Origin: Agapanthus africanus
Lineage: Eukaryota; Streptophyta; Magnoliopsida; Asparagales; Amaryllidaceae
Direction of reading: 5' to 3'
Length of the DNA stretch: 64,000 nucleotides
Assembly (NCBI GenBank): GCA_030015575.1
Contig: CM057350.1
Span: forward strand, 522,156,959-522,220,958
Positions 10,522-22,117 of the stretch are shown in pieces. Made by a program: the position numbers and the translations under genes. A model generated the notes under the pieces. It made no database searches and had not been told where the DNA came from. It worked only from the letters and a program-made list of their open reading frames with translations. The number at the start of each line of letters is the position of its first letter. The first letter of the stretch is position 1.

Positions 10522-12088
10522 TTATGATTTTGAAGGATGAGATTTGCGTTTTGTGAGTGGCCGGGATTTGGTAGAGGTTGAGATGGAAGTTTCCCTTTCT
10601 CTCTTACTCATCGCGGCATTTAACTGTGCAAGTTGTACTTCTATCGATTTTATGCTTTCACCGTGGGAAGCAGTGTGTTGCACTAACATTTGGATAAAAG
10701 ACATTAAATTAGCCGTCGTTTGTGTAGATTGTTTAATGAACGTTTCTAAGTTACGTTCGAGTGTAGACGTTTTATCGGTACCGTCCGTTGGAAAAGAATT
10801 ATTATAAACAATCTACACACTGCTTCGTTGTTGGACGGATTTTGAAAAGACTGTGGTTGAAAGGGGTGCTGACTTTATTGTGGTGGCTGCTATTGCTGTA
10901 GGGGAGGCCTTTGATAGTTGCTTGGGAACTGATTTTGAGTTTGAGTTTGGTTTTGGTTCCAAGCAAAATTAGGGTGATTCCTCCATACCTAATTGTATGT
11001 GGAAGAATAAGTATCGTTTCTAGGTCGTTGTTGAAAAGCTGCATTAGTTTGTTCTTGACCTTGAAATGGAGGATTTAAAGGACATTCTTCCGTTAAATGC
11101 GATGGGTCAAAACAACAACCACACACGGTTTTGGGCAGCATAACTTGGTTTAGCGAGGTTGGCGAGACTTTGTTTTCGATAGCTTCGAGTTTCTTTTGCA
11201 TCGCGGCTATTTCGGCTTTCACTGCGATGGAAACGTCGAGCTGATGGATACCTGCCCTAGATGAAGACGATGTTGGTCTAGTGTTCTCCATGATGTTTGT
11301 TCGGCGAGATCCTTCAGAAATTGCCAAGCTTCACCATCGTCTTTAGACATGAAATGACATTGACAAATGGTTTCTAGCATCTGTTTTGTCGCTGGATTAA
11401 CACCCTTATATATAATTTGGCAAAGTTGCCATCTACCGATTCCGTGATGAGGGCATTGGGCAAGAAGATCTTTAAACCATTCAAAGCATTTCCAAAATGG
11501 TTCGTTGGAGAGTTGGGTAAACTGGTTAATCTCGCTTCGAACACAGGTGGTTTTGTAATTAGGATAAAATTTCTTAAGGAATGCTATAACGAATTCATCC
11601 CATTTAGCGATAGAATGTGCGGCAGTGCTATAAATCCATTTTTCTGCTAGATCGCACAAGGTAAAAGGGAGAAGACATAATCACATAGCTTCTACAGAAA
11701 GTTGTGTAGTGCCCATCATTGCACATATGTTTTCGAATTTGATTATAAAAACGTATGCGTCTATGGATTCAAGCCCGTGAAATTTGGGCAACAGGTTGAT
11801 GAAGTGGGGTTTAATTTCAAAATTATCCCCATTGGCTGGTGGAATAGATAGACAAGTAGGAAGGGGCCCACGTACGAGGTAGTATCTTTCTTGGATAGAG
11901 ATGCGCTGTGGATTATGCACACCTATGGGTGGTGGCAGAGTGGTATCGTGAAAATCTGATGGAGAACCGTCCATCTCGATCGATGTGGTGGGTGGAGAAG
12001 AAGTAGAAGATGAAGAAGTACCGACTTCGAAGTCGATAGAAAAAACGCGGACAAGACGGGCACTAGAATCCCGTGTCCAGCCAATCAT
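10522..12088 (-). pseudogene. gag: Athila-like gag fossil
   Basis: The N-terminal part is acidic and Ser-rich, then reads NFEIKPHFINLLPKFHGLES, the hallmark start of Athila gag. The capsid-like part includes KWDEFVIAFLKKFYPNYKT and QCPHHGIGRWQLCQIIYKGV. A zinc knuckle CGCCFDPSHLTEECP (CX2CX4HX4C-like) follows, then a Gln/Asn-rich linker and a helical segment just before the protease ORF. The order is that of full-length Athila elements. The region has several breaks. The protease ORF lies immediately downstream. Confidence 0.85.
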
Positions 12089-13027
12089 GCACTAAGCGGG
12101 TTTAACGCACGTGGCAGCGTGTGTGGGAACGATTTTAAGAAGGTTTGTTTTGAAAAAATTTCGGACGTGGGGCTTGACTCAACAAATCACAAAAATACAC
12201 AATCAACCCTAGAACTAGAGTCACCTAGGTCAAGTCACTAGACCGCTCCTAGACTTCCAAAGGAAAAGTCGCAGGATCAATCCTCTACCACCTCTTTATC
12301 ACTCTTGTGGCCACATAAGTGGGAGGTATCTGCTATATGGATCACCGAAATAGCGGGCCTAATTAAGTAACCACTTTCCTTAGTCACACTTGCCTCGACA
12401 CCACAAGAGAAATATGGAAAAGCGATAGATTACCCACGACCGTCCTCTGTCCTAATTGAGCGCGACAGTCCTTACAGGCTTGGTCTAGATATTTTTTAAT
12501 TAATGTAGGGTGAGAGTATGCTCGTTTTGTGATTTGTGGGACCTGGAAAGGGTGATGAAATCCCCACCTAATCTGGATTTGGGTTATTGCCCCTTAATAT
12601 GCATAAACAAACCGATATCAAAACACACAAACAGAATTTTGAGTGGCGATATTTTGCAAAGAATCCTGCAGGAAAAATTAGAGTATTGGATCTTAGAGGA
12701 GAGAGAAAGATATTAGGAATTTACCTGAAGATTTTGGGTGCCCAACTCCACCAGATCGCCGCGGTTCTGCCGCAAATTCCTTGTTCCCGCCGCGGTTCCG
12801 CCGCAAATTGGGAGGGATGGTTTCCAAAATTTCTTCAGTGCTCCCCTCTGCTCCTCTGGGCTACGATGAAAGTCTTTGAATCTCTATTTCCTTGCTCCAG
12901 TTACTCCAGATTCTCTTGCAAAACTCGCACAATAATCGCTAAATACACAAGACGCGGTTTTGATTATTTTATGTTATGGATTTAATAAGAATTCAACCCG
13001 AATAGCAAGAAAAAAATTACACCCGTT
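12089..13027 (-). other. Element A untranslated leader
   Basis: This is the gene-free leader between the primer binding site and gag. It shares long blocks with the leaders of B (35741-36690), E1 (51599-52575) and E2 (62749-63696), including 'ttccaaaggaaaagtc' and 'acccacgac' near the gag side. It carries two copies of the GC dyad at 12758-12804. Confidence 0.8.
12758..12804 (-). promoter_or_regulatory. GC dyad cassette, element A leader (two copies)
   Basis: GCCGCGGTTCTGCCGC (12758-12773) and GCCGCGGTTCCGCCGC (12789-12804) lie about 241-287 bp downstream of the primer binding site in element sense. E1 and E2 leaders have the same motif at nearly the same distance. Confidence 0.7.
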
Positions 13028-13045
13028 TCCCCGGCAACGGCGCCA
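13028..13045 (-). other. Primer binding site of element A (Asp-tRNA type)
   Basis: In element sense TGGCGCCGTTGCCGGGGA begins 2 bases after the end of the 5' LTR. This is the well-known Athila primer binding site, complementary to the 3' end of plant tRNA-Asp. Confidence 0.92.
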
Positions 13046-13047
13046 TT

Positions 13048-14543
13048 TGATTGATCGTTAAAGAGTGATTTCTTAAAGTAACCACAATCAAGACGGTGTC
13101 GCTAGTAGCTAGCCGAGATGAGTACGGGTCATTCACAGGGAAACGTGAACCTTTTACTTGCTTTAGACGATTTGAATGAAAATAGGTGATTGGTTGTCGT
13201 TACGGATATATTACGGGTATAAGATTTATAAAGAAGAGGCTCGTAGGGTTCATAGGACTTAGTAGTAATGAATGAATAATTAAAAATGACTCTTTTTACT
13301 TTTAATAGTTTAAAACTAGATCGATAGTGATGAATGTAGATTAGGGTTCTTGAAAGAAACTAGGGTTTCTCTACTACTAACCCTTGTCATTGTATTGATC
13401 TCTATTCATGTCTAGCCCTTAAATAAAACAAGTGTTAATCTAATCTTAAATTGTGGTCGAGACCATCAATAAATTGGTAGCGCGCCCGATAAGGATGTTA
13501 ACATTTATTTCGCTAAAGTTTATAAACTTTAAAATGTATAAAAGAAGTTAAACGATTTTCTCATCCATTGATCTACCTTACCCTACGATCCCTAGCAAAC
13601 TAGGAATTACTCACTCATGGTTTGAGAGTTAGAAGAAAGGATGAAGAATGAGAACATGGTTAAGATGCTGAAATTAAGTGCAAAAAGAATTAAATAATAA
13701 AAACACTATATTTATTAATCAACTATTGCATACAACTTTTGAAAGTAGAGTACAGGAACCTAGTTGCTCTAGATCTCTATCTTATTGGAATTAGATGACT
13801 AGTTGATGATCAAATCGGATGCGTGGATCGTCTTGGACCTCTTGATCTCTTCGGTGTTGATCTTTAATGTGAAGCTCTCGGTCCCTTATATATAGTCACT
13901 AAACTGGAAACCCTAGATGCCATAAGTGAATATACGCTGTTACAATAAAATCCCCAAAATCTCACATCATGTGGCCAACAAGTCGCCGCGGATCCGCCGC
14001 ATATGTGCATGTTTGGCCGCCCAACCGTGGAGCCCTAGTGGAATCATGACTTAGGATTTTTTCTGCTCTCTTTTGTTGACATGTGGAGATTCCTTCGATA
14101 TCTGGATTTTGAGAATAATGCTCTGAGTATTTGTCGTAGCTAGATCTTACGATTTGCTTCCATATTTCAGCAGATTTGATTCCAACATCTCGGATCTCTT
14201 AGATTCCAGACCTGAGCTAATATCTGCACAATATCTCAAGTCATAGTATTAGTAGTATTTGTTATTTTTGAAATATTATCCTAACCATTTTATATGATAT
14301 TAAATCTTAAGAATATTGATTAGAAATATTTGATATGATATGCATATTTTAATTACTATATTTGATTTAAATATTATATGCATATATTTTCTCTAATTAT
14401 GTTAATTAAAATGTAGAAACATATGATAATAATCTTTTTACAAATAAACCCTCATATGTTCTAAATTTACAATAAAAACCTTTTAGTACTTAACAATAGT
14501 AGGGAAAATGTTCATTCAAATGTGCAATATTTTAGACTAATCA
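13048..14543 (-). repeat. Element A 5' LTR
   Basis: It pairs with 6208-7704. The TATA box (TATATATA) is at 13887-13894, and the GC dyad at 13984-14029 is 90 bp upstream of it in element sense. The outer end abuts probable chromovirus sequence. Confidence 0.9.
13984..14029 (-). promoter_or_regulatory. GC dyad cassette, element A 5' LTR
   Basis: GCCGCGGATCCGCCGC and GGCCGCCCAACCGTGG flank a short spacer, 90 bp upstream of the TATA box at 13887-13894 in element sense. Confidence 0.65.
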
Positions 14544-15176
14544 ATAAATTCAAGAAATTTGAAATGCAAGAAATGTATAGTTGCTGATTCTTATAGTTCT
14601 TGTGATATATTGTTTAAGACTGCATGCAGAACTGACCTGCATGGGCCACCAACAAAACCGGCCACGCCCCGCTTCCCAGTTGACGGAAACAATGACGTGG
14701 CAAGCCTACAACATATTTATTATGAAAATACATTAAGCGTAATTAAGGAATATAACAATGAGCAAGAATGGTAAGAGTAATAAAATAAAATATTAACTTT
14801 ATTTATATTCAACTTTACATACAACTGTCTGGAAATAAAATGTACAATAATAATGCAAATGCCTAAACAATCGTATAATGGAAGTAAGTATAGGTAGTAA
14901 GAAGCTAGTAGTCTGGCTGGGTAGTAAACTGGTCCAAGTCCTCCTAGCTCGGCTCGATGTCCTCAGATTCCGGTCCCCTAACAAACATTCCAAAGAAAGA
15001 AAATAGAGAGGAATGTCGTCAGCGAACTAGCGCTCGGTAAGTCCGAAAAGAACTAAGAGAAGATATATAAAGTGAATAGAAACCAAATGAACAGTGAACA
15101 GTAAAATTGTATATGATCATTCACAGGTATAAGATAGTTATTATAACGTGGTTATTTGTAGTTTGATAAAGAAGGT
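14544..15176 (-). other. Unassigned stretch, probably chromovirus 5' LTR or leader remnant
   Basis: No gene is seen. It lies between element A and Tat1, where the interrupted chromovirus should continue. In minus sense it has AT-rich stretches with AATAAAG-like polyadenylation wording, as LTRs of that group often have. No matching second LTR is in the window, so this is inference from position. Confidence 0.4.
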
Positions 15177-16304
15177 TGTTGGGATCAAAAATTACACCCC
15201 GGTTGACTAAGTCAAAATCAAAGTCAACCCCAAGCCAAGTGGGCCCAAGCCCAGGTCAAGACCGAGCATGGAAAGGACCGACTCCATGACAAAAAGAATG
15301 AAGCCATAAATTAGTTTAATGTAATTATTTTTTTTTAGAAATAAATATATGTAAAATGGAGAAAAAGCCAAAATTTTGTAAACCCTATGGCTTATGTGCA
15401 AAAAAGAGATAAGCACATAAGGCATAGGGTGGCACAAGTGCTATTTGGCAAAACTCAAGGGGCTATATGTAAAGTGTGTAGCCTATAACGGCAAACATGA
15501 TGAAAAAATCAACAACAACTTTTTCATTCTCTCAAAAAGTAGGGTTCTATGCCTCCTTCTCCTTCTTCAAGGTTCTAAACCTTCTTTTTTTTGAATTAAA
15601 TCAAGAGTTTAACTCTTCTTTTCTAAAAAAGAAACAGTTTTTCACCATAAAACCCTTAAAGGGGAGCTCGGATCTTCCATCAAATCCCCAAAACGGGAGG
15701 TTTTTAAGTCTCACCCCTTTTTCCAGCCAACAGAGAGGAGGAGGAAGGAGACCCATTTCCCAAAAACCATAGTTCGGGAAGATCCAAGGCTCAAAAGAAG
15801 ATCCAGGGCTAAAAAGGAGAAGAAAGGGGTCCTCATTGATTCTTCCCTTTTCTAGGAGTTTCCAAAGTCCCTCAGGAGTTTAACTCCAAATCCACATCCA
15901 ATTTATTACATAGGTGTTTAAATCCAAAATCCAAATCTTTTGGGATTTCAACTCTAAATTTATACTTAATTCCTGTTTAGGAGTTTAACTCCAAAGCCTC
16001 TCGAGAGTTAACTCACAGCCCAGGGGGTAAGCCCTTTTCTTTGCTGGTGTTTCCAGCGGTCGCGTGCCGCGCACGTGACCCGATGGCCCCAGCGGTCGCG
16101 TGCCTCGCACGTGACCTGTTGGCGCCCAGCGGTTACGCGTAGGGCATGTGACCTGCTGGCACCCAGCACCAATGCGCCGGGCATGTGACCCGTAGGGGCC
16201 CAGCGCCCACACGCAAGGCACGTGACCCGTGGGCGCCCAGCGCCCACGCGCCACTCATGCGTCCTTAGGACACACCTCACCTCTCTTTTTTCCATACACT
16301 CCAC
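15177..16304 (+). repeat. Tat1 5' LTR, left part
   Basis: It begins TGTTGGGATC. Much of it is the inverted counterpart of the solo LTR at 16305-17908, for example the block around 'tcaagagtttaactctt' and the 'ctccttctccttc' block. It breaks at 16304, where the solo LTR begins, and the same LTR continues at 17914. Confidence 0.82.
16051..16260. repeat. 36-37 bp tandem repeat with CACGTGACC cores
   Basis: About six units begin CCCAGCG and carry a GCACGTGACC or GCATGTGACC core near their centre. Three have a perfect CACGTG. The array occupies the R/U5 side of the Tat1 LTR and corresponds in position to the larger G-box array of the solo LTR. Confidence 0.78.
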
Positions 16305-16672
16305 TGTAGGGTGTTTTTCGTCACCCCATTGAGATGGGAATACACGCGCGCTGGTCAGGCGCATTACAGATTTCCCCTGCCTAGGGTAGGCTGGGGTTTA
16401 TTGATTGTGGGGATCCAAATCTCCGGCAGCCGCAGACTAAGCTGCCGTTAATTACCCCTCGCCTTTAGAGTGAGAGAACCTCCGATTGACGGGTCAAACA
16501 TGTCATGCGAACTCAATGTGCAGTGTTGTGTTTTGAAGGGGTTTTGGATATATCGGGGGACCCGCAGAGTTTTTACGGGGGTCTCGCTACCCGGATAGCG
16601 GGCTGGGGGTTAAGGGGGCAGCGCCCCGTTAGAAATTTTTTCTAACGGGGGAGGTGTTTTTAGTGTGGAGTA

Positions 16673-16702
16673 TGTGTGTGTGTGTGTGTATGTGTGTGTG
16701 TG
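16673..16702. repeat. (GT)n microsatellite
   Basis: A near-continuous run of GT dinucleotides lies inside the solo LTR; a shorter run is at about 17229-17250. Confidence 0.85.
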
Positions 16703-16744
16703 TATAAGGGAAAGGGCTTCAAAGGATGCGTGGGAGAAAGCGCT

Positions 16745-17165
16745 AGCGCCTCACGTGCGTGGCACGTGGGCTCTTGAGCGCTCGGACGCTGGCGCTATCG
16801 CCTTGGGCGCTAGCACTTTGGGCTCCAGGGCGCTATCGCCTCACATGTCAGGCACGTGGGCACTCGGGCGCTCGCGCTTTGGGCGCTAGCGCCGCACGTG
16901 CCAAGCACGTGGGTGCTCGGGCGCTCGCGCTTTGGGTGCTCGGGCACTCGCGCTTTGGGCGCTAGCGCCATACGTGCCAGGCACGTGGGCACCCGGGCAC
17001 TAGTGCCACACGTGCCAGGCACGTGGGCGCCCAGACGCTAGCGCCCAAAGCGCTAGCTCCTCATATGCTAAGCACGTGGGCACTCAGGCGCTCGTGCTTT
17101 GGGCGCTAGCATTTTGGGCGCTAGCGCTTTACGTGCCAAACACGTGGGCGCTTGGGCGCTGGGCG
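16745..17165. promoter_or_regulatory. G-box array with GCGCTAGCGC palindromes in the solo LTR
   Basis: About ten perfect CACGTG cores occur in 420 bp, mostly as pairs (CACGTGCC and GGCACGTGGG), separated by GCGCTAGCGC or GGGCGCTCGGGCGCT wording. The array is in the transcribed side of the LTR, downstream of the TATA-like site in element sense. A regulatory role is inference. Confidence 0.65.
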
Positions 17166-17913
17166 GCAAAAGGGACTTGGTCCCTGCACTGAGAGTTGTA
17201 CTCCCAGAAAGAATTACTTATTATTTTGTGTGTGTGAGTGTGTGTGTGTTAAACTCCTAAGATATTTTTGAAGCTGATGAAGGGGCTTCTCCCCTTGAGC
17301 CCTGGATCTTCCCCAAAGTGGGGTCTTTAGAGATAGGTCTCCTTCTTCCTCCTTTGTTGGCCGGCTCTTGAAGAATAAGAGGTATGGGATTTAAAAATCT
17401 TCCCTTTTTGAGATTTAATGGAAGATCTGGACTCCCCTTTGTGGGTTTTGTGGTGAAAAACTATTTAGTTTTGGAAAAGGAAGAGTAAAACTCTTGATTT
17501 AATTGAAAAAAGGGGAAGGAGGTTTAGAACTTTGAGGAAGGAGAAGGAGGCACAAAGAACACTAGATTTTTGAGAGAATGAAAATTGTATGCTTTATTCA
17601 TCATCATGTTGCCTTATATAGGCTTACATATTTACATATAGCCCCTTGGGCTTTACAAAATGGCAGTCTCATGGTTCATGTGCCATTTCTTTTTGCACAT
17701 AATCCATGGGCTTTACAAAAATTTGGCTTTATGCCCATTCATGTATAAAAAATTACATGATTTTTATGTTGGCATGAGGGAGGCCGACCGCTTCATGTTC
17801 GGGCTCGACTCGGACATGGGCCTACTTGACCTGGGCTTGGACTCACTTGGTTTGGGGTTGACTTTGACTTTGACTTGGTCAACCGGAGTGCAATTTTCGA
17901 CCCCAACATCTAC

Positions 17914-18301
17914 ACTTAAAACATGTCCTCCATTAGAAAAAATTTCTAACGGGACGCTGCCCCGCACCCCGTAAGGGGGCTGCTAGCCCTCTTGATCCCT
18001 AACCCGCTATCCGGATAGCACGACCCCTATAAACTCTGTGGGGCCCCCGATATACCCAAAACCCCTCAAGACACACATACGCACACTGCACATTGAGTTC
18101 ACATGACTAGTTGACCCGTCAATCGGTGGTTCCTTCGCTTCAAAGGCAAGGGGTAATTAACGGCAGCTTAGTCTGCGGCCGCCAGAGATTCGGATCCCCA
18201 CAATCAATAAACCCCGGCCTACCTTAGGCAGGGGGAATCTGTATACGCCTGACAAGCGACGCGTATTCCCATCTTAATGGGGTGACGAAAAACACCCTAC
18301 A
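17914..18301 (+). repeat. Tat1 5' LTR, right part
   Basis: It continues the LTR interrupted at 16304. Its inverted match is 16305-16660, sharing the 'tatccggatagc' and 'ggcagcttagtctgc' blocks. It ends CACCCTACA at 18301, directly before the primer-binding-type block. Confidence 0.82.
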
Positions 18302-18306
18302 GATTC

Positions 18307-18324
18307 TGGCACTCCCGGTGGGAC
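18307..18324 (+). other. Primer-binding-type block of Tat1
   Basis: TGGCACTCCCGGTGGGAC starts 5 bases after the LTR end. The same block (TGGCACCCCCGGTGGGAT) follows the Tat2 LTR. Tat-lineage elements have a TGG-starting site here; the tRNA partner is not identified. Confidence 0.7.
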
Positions 18325-18449
18325 CTTTCTCTCCTCCCATATCTCGGGTCAAGCGTTCATACGAACTCATTTAACATATATACCGATGTTTGTACTGAAA
18401 TAACATTTTTCCGCGCAACAATCAACTTTCAACGACGATTTCTTCTAAG

Positions 18450-20404
18450 ATGAATTCAGCCTCCGACGCGACCCCGATCCAGTACGAGGTCAAGATCAAT
18501 GCCCGCGTGGTTCTCCCTGCAAGTCTCAGCCAGCAATGGGAGGAGCCATCCCGTCAATTTGGTTCCGTCATCATCTACCCTGCTGGAAGCGCTCATTTGG
18601 CGGAGGTCACTGTAAACCAAGCGGCCAAACCGAACTCAAGTGGCAGGAGGTCGAACGTTGTGGTCGCCAAAGCATCCCACCCCAAATGCAAATCTGTATT
18701 CGAACGGCTCTCCGATGATCCGACTATGGGCAAGGTCGTCAACACCAATGGAGCCATAAAGCATTTCCAGCAAGCTCAGATGGTACCCTTGACAATCGCG
18801 CGAGCAGGCGTCTTCTCTGAGATCTCCATCGCTCGGTTTACGACGGCTTTCCGAAGAGCCGAAGCCTGCCGATTGCTCAAAACAGAAAGGTTGAGACAGA
18901 AGCGGCTCAGGTATTGAGCCAACAAGAGGGCCATGACTCCGGCCAAGTGGAATCTTATGAGGTTCCAAGAGCAGGGTTACCCCGTGACGACGGGTGAGTC
19001 AGCCGTAAAAGTCAACAATTCCTTCAAACTTCTGAAGCGGGTTCAGAAAAATGTCATGACCGCCAGAATCAAGAAGACAGCAGTTCGAATGATACTACAA
19101 AGAGACGTGTCCTAGCCCCAATAGAGAAAGCATGACACTGTCTCTTCAAGAGTCTATCAGGTGCTCTGTGCCGCTCGAAAACAGCGGGGCAAAGCCAAAA
19201 AGGAAGCGCCAGCACCATTCAAGAACCCGGTCAGGCCAGCCGCCTTCATTCGATTGCCCGTTACCGAAAAAGAAGGGCCACGACATCAGTCCGTAAAATC
19301 AGTTGCCGATAATGAAAAGATAGCTGGATATGTTATCCATACGGTCTATATGGCGGGTGCGCGTTCCAGCGACAACTTGCACAGCAAAAGTAAGGATGGG
19401 GCCACCACATCCCAAGCCCTATCTGGCTTGAATGTGGTTGTTGTTTCCCAAGATCAGCCTCCTCCGTTGGACGATGAAAACCCTCTCGATGAAGCCAATA
19501 GGCAGAAGGACCCCTCAGTCCATGTGGAGTCAAGCTCAGACAGCGAGGAAGAGCCGACTTTCCGCCCCCGGACCGCAGAGCAAGAGCTGCTTCAAGAGCT
19601 TCGAAAATAGCTCAGGAGCAGAGATAAAGAGATGGCCAAGCTTTACTCCAAAATCAACGACCTAACGAATGTTGTGATGCATCTCATAGCTCAAATTGCT
19701 CGAGCGCTTTCCAATCGGCACATGTCTCTACTCTTGAGCCGGGTGATGACAACCCGAAGCAACCGATGTCTGTCCCCTTGGGTCTAAAATTGGGTGAGCC
19801 GCACGAAAGCCGGCTATATTCTGCTTCTGGGGACGCCTTGCCCCAGATAGCACTATACTACTAACACAAGATCAAATAATGGATTTGGTCACCAGTAAGG
19901 TTAAAACATTGGTGGTCGAAGCCGAAGATCAAAAAGAAATTGGCAGTAGTGGGCGGCCATATTCCGCACAGTACGATCTGATCGAGTTCCCGAGCAGCTA
20001 CGTCATTCCTAAGTTCGGAAGATTTGACGAGTCGGGAAACGCAAATCAGCACGCCATCCACTTTAAAGCGTCGTGCGAAAATATAGGGGGCAATGATGCG
20101 CTCCTTCGTCAGTTTGTCAACAGCCTGACTGGTGTCGCTTTCGACTGTTACGCAAGTATACCAGACGGGTCCGTTACTACTTTCGCTCAAATGGAGTCTC
20201 TGTTTCGGCAAAGATTCATGAGTGTTAGTGACAAAATCTCCATTGCTGGCCTCGTGAGAACCAAGATAGGGAAAAACGAAAGCCACACGGTCTTTATTGC
20301 CCGATGGCGCAACCTTACTGTCAAGTGTGAACCGCCGCTAAAGCAGGACCAGTCCGTCAACCTCCTCATTGGGAACCTCAGCAATTGGATGGTCCCATTC
20401 TTAT
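18450..20404 (+). pseudogene. gag: Tat1 gag fossil
   Basis: The first part (from 18450, MNSASDATPI) is a variable N-terminal region with VFERLSDD wording also seen in Tat2. A Ser/Glu-rich region follows. The capsid-type gag domain lies at about 19960-20400, with SSYVIPKFGRFDESGNANQH, ALLRQFVNSLTGVAFDCYAS, FAQMESLFRQRFMS and a cysteine near the end. It matches the plant retrotransposon gag family by wording. Gag packages the element RNA. The gene is cut on the right by the Tat2 LTR and has a few breaks upstream. Confidence 0.82.
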
Positions 20405-21972
20405 TGTTACCCCAATATTTAAACATATTAAAAGAGCAAAACTCTGTTGAAATTTGTTGAGGCAACGCCTCATGTGCTTCTTACGAGGGCGCCAGCGTCA
20501 ATGTGCAATGCACAGAGACGCTTTCTGAATAAGAATTAAATTCTTATATGGCGCTGTACGTGCTCATCATGCGGGCACCAATGTGCAAAGTACAGGAGTA
20601 CCCATCATAAGAATTAAATTCTTAAGCGGCACCCACGTGGACAACACGTGAATGCCAGTGCCCAAGTCAAAATTAATAGAATTAAATTCTACTGTTAAAA
20701 TGCCATTAACAGAGATTTAATCTCTAAAAAAGGAAAAAGACTAGCGCCTCACGTGCTTCCCACGTGGGCGCCCTTTTAACAGCACCTAGCGTCTCACGTG
20801 AACGCGGGCGCCCAAAACAGAAGGCCAGCGCTTCATGTGAAACACACATGGACGCTGAATAAAAGTGCTTAGCAGTCCATATACAGCCAAAACGGCTGAG
20901 TGCTTAGCACCGATTGGACAGCGTCCAGCGCCGCACATGCTCCTCATGTGGGCGCCATATAAAAAGTGCCTAGCACTTCATATACAGCCAAAACGGCTGA
21001 GTGCTTAGCACTGATTGGGCAGTGCCCAGCGCTACGCGTGGACGCCATAAAAAGTGTTTAGCACTTCATAATCAGTCAAAACTACTATGGTGTTCAACAC
21101 TCATTGGGCAATGCCCATGACTGAATGCTTCATATGATACACATGTGAGCGTCAGAGCTCAAATGAGTGCATTCTTACATAAAAAGAAAAGGGCAGAACA
21201 AACAGAGCCCAAATAAGTGCTCAGCACTTTTGAATAAAAAAAGAGAAAGAAAGAAAAGACTAAATAGACTAAGCCCAAATTGGCTAAGTCTTTGAAGTTT
21301 TCTTACAGCTGAGCCCAAATGCTCTGTCGCTGGACCTTAAGTAAAAAAATGGTCCTAAAATGTTGTTAAGTTGATCTTAGTCTCAAATAAGACTAACGTA
21401 TCCTTAGCAAAAACAAACTGAACCCAAATGCTCACTTATATATTTAAATTGATCTTAATCTCAAACTAGATTAACGGTCCTTAAATAAAACAAAAATATT
21501 TTTGAACTGAATGAATATATAACCTAAGTTCAATACCCCATCAAGCAAATCCTTGACCTAAACCCAAATCTAAAATATACGGATTTGGACTGATCCGCGT
21601 CCTACTGGCGATGACATAAAATAGTCTCCGTATACAATCCACGGGCAATCCAAAATAAAACAAATACACACACGATACGAAGTAAACTGCCGGAGCAAAA
21701 GAAAGTGGTTATCGCAATGCGGTAACATAATTAACCGCAGAGGCTTGCGCCTGCAGGGAAGAGCGTTCCCACAATCAAAAATCCCTCATAAAATGAAGAG
21801 GAATCTTATGAAGTCTGCTACAATGGCCGCATCTATCCAAATCTCCGATATATGGTGCCATAAATCAACTTGGTATCTTCGGAGAGGTGGATGGATAAAT
21901 CCAAATAGCATCTGCCTCAAACTCAGGCAATACGATCTATCTTCAGTTCGTCTCTGTTTTTGGCGGTAAACA
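20405..21972 (+). repeat. Tat2 5' LTR
   Basis: The left end is tentative (TGTTACCCC at 20405, after the Tat1 gag wording ends). The right end is GGTAAACA at 21972, followed by the primer block. The 3' third aligns with LTR1. It has five CACGTG cores (20640-20790) and many short dyads such as GAGGCAACGCCTC, AGAATTAAATTCT and GTGCAATGCAC. Confidence 0.75.
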
Positions 21973-21977
21973 GATTC

Positions 21978-21995
21978 TGGCACCCCCGGTGGGAT
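21978..21995 (+). other. Primer-binding-type block of Tat2
   Basis: TGGCACCCCCGGTGGGAT lies 5 bases after the LTR end. The layout is the same as in Tat1. Confidence 0.7.
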
Positions 21996-22117
21996 CTTTT
22001 CCTCTTTCCACTTCATACTTCGTGTATCGTGTTTCACGAAAAAAACCATGGTTCTCTATAGTTACCCTTAGATTCAAGGTACTAAAATATGGTGTCTTGC
22101 TCCTGAGCAGAAAATCG

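Larger units (their letters stand above)
6208..14543 (-). mobile_element. Athila-like non-autonomous element A (gag plus protease, no RT or integrase)
   Basis: Two LTRs (6208-7704 and 13048-14543, both about 1.5 kb) flank a 5.3 kb interior on the minus strand. The interior holds the Asp-type primer binding site, a leader, gag, a gag/protease ORF and a 1.5 kb non-coding tail. No RT, RNase H or integrase wording is visible. The flanking 5-mers ATAGA (6203-6207) and ATAAA (14544-14548) fit a slightly diverged target duplication in the chromovirus. LTR identity by eye is in the low to mid 90s percent, a moderate age. The protease part reads open; the gag part is broken. Confidence 0.88.
16305..17908 (-). 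mobile_element. Inverted solo LTR of the Tat1 family
   Basis: In element sense (minus) it runs from TGTTGGGGTC to CACCCTACA and so has both LTR ends. The flanking 5-mers TCCAC (16300-16304) and TCTAC (17909-17913) fit a target duplication with one difference. It contains a TATA-like TATATAAGG near 17613-17621 in minus sense and a large G-box array. No internal element sequence accompanies it, so it is a solo LTR left by LTR-LTR recombination. Confidence 0.8.
15177..20404 (+). mobile_element. Tat-lineage element Tat1, 5' part (LTR, PBS, gag)
   Basis: The 5' LTR begins TGTTGGGATC at 15177 and ends at 18301, interrupted by a solo LTR of the same family (16305-17908). A primer-binding-type block follows at 18307, then a Tat-type gag. 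The element is cut at about 20404 by the Tat2 LTR; pol and the 3' LTR are outside the window. It is broken and is older than Tat2 and everything nested in Tat2. Confidence 0.82.

Noticed and set aside
14544-15176. A host gene or MITE between element A and Tat1
   Set aside because: No splice-compatible coding frame and no paired terminal repeats are visible; position and composition fit a leftover LTR better.
15177-17908. A large DNA transposon with terminal inverted repeats (TGTTGGG...CCCAACA)
   Set aside because: The inverted halves are two LTRs of one family in opposite orientation. The right half has its own TG and CA ends and flanking TCCAC/TCTAC, and the left half continues at 17914 into a primer-binding block.
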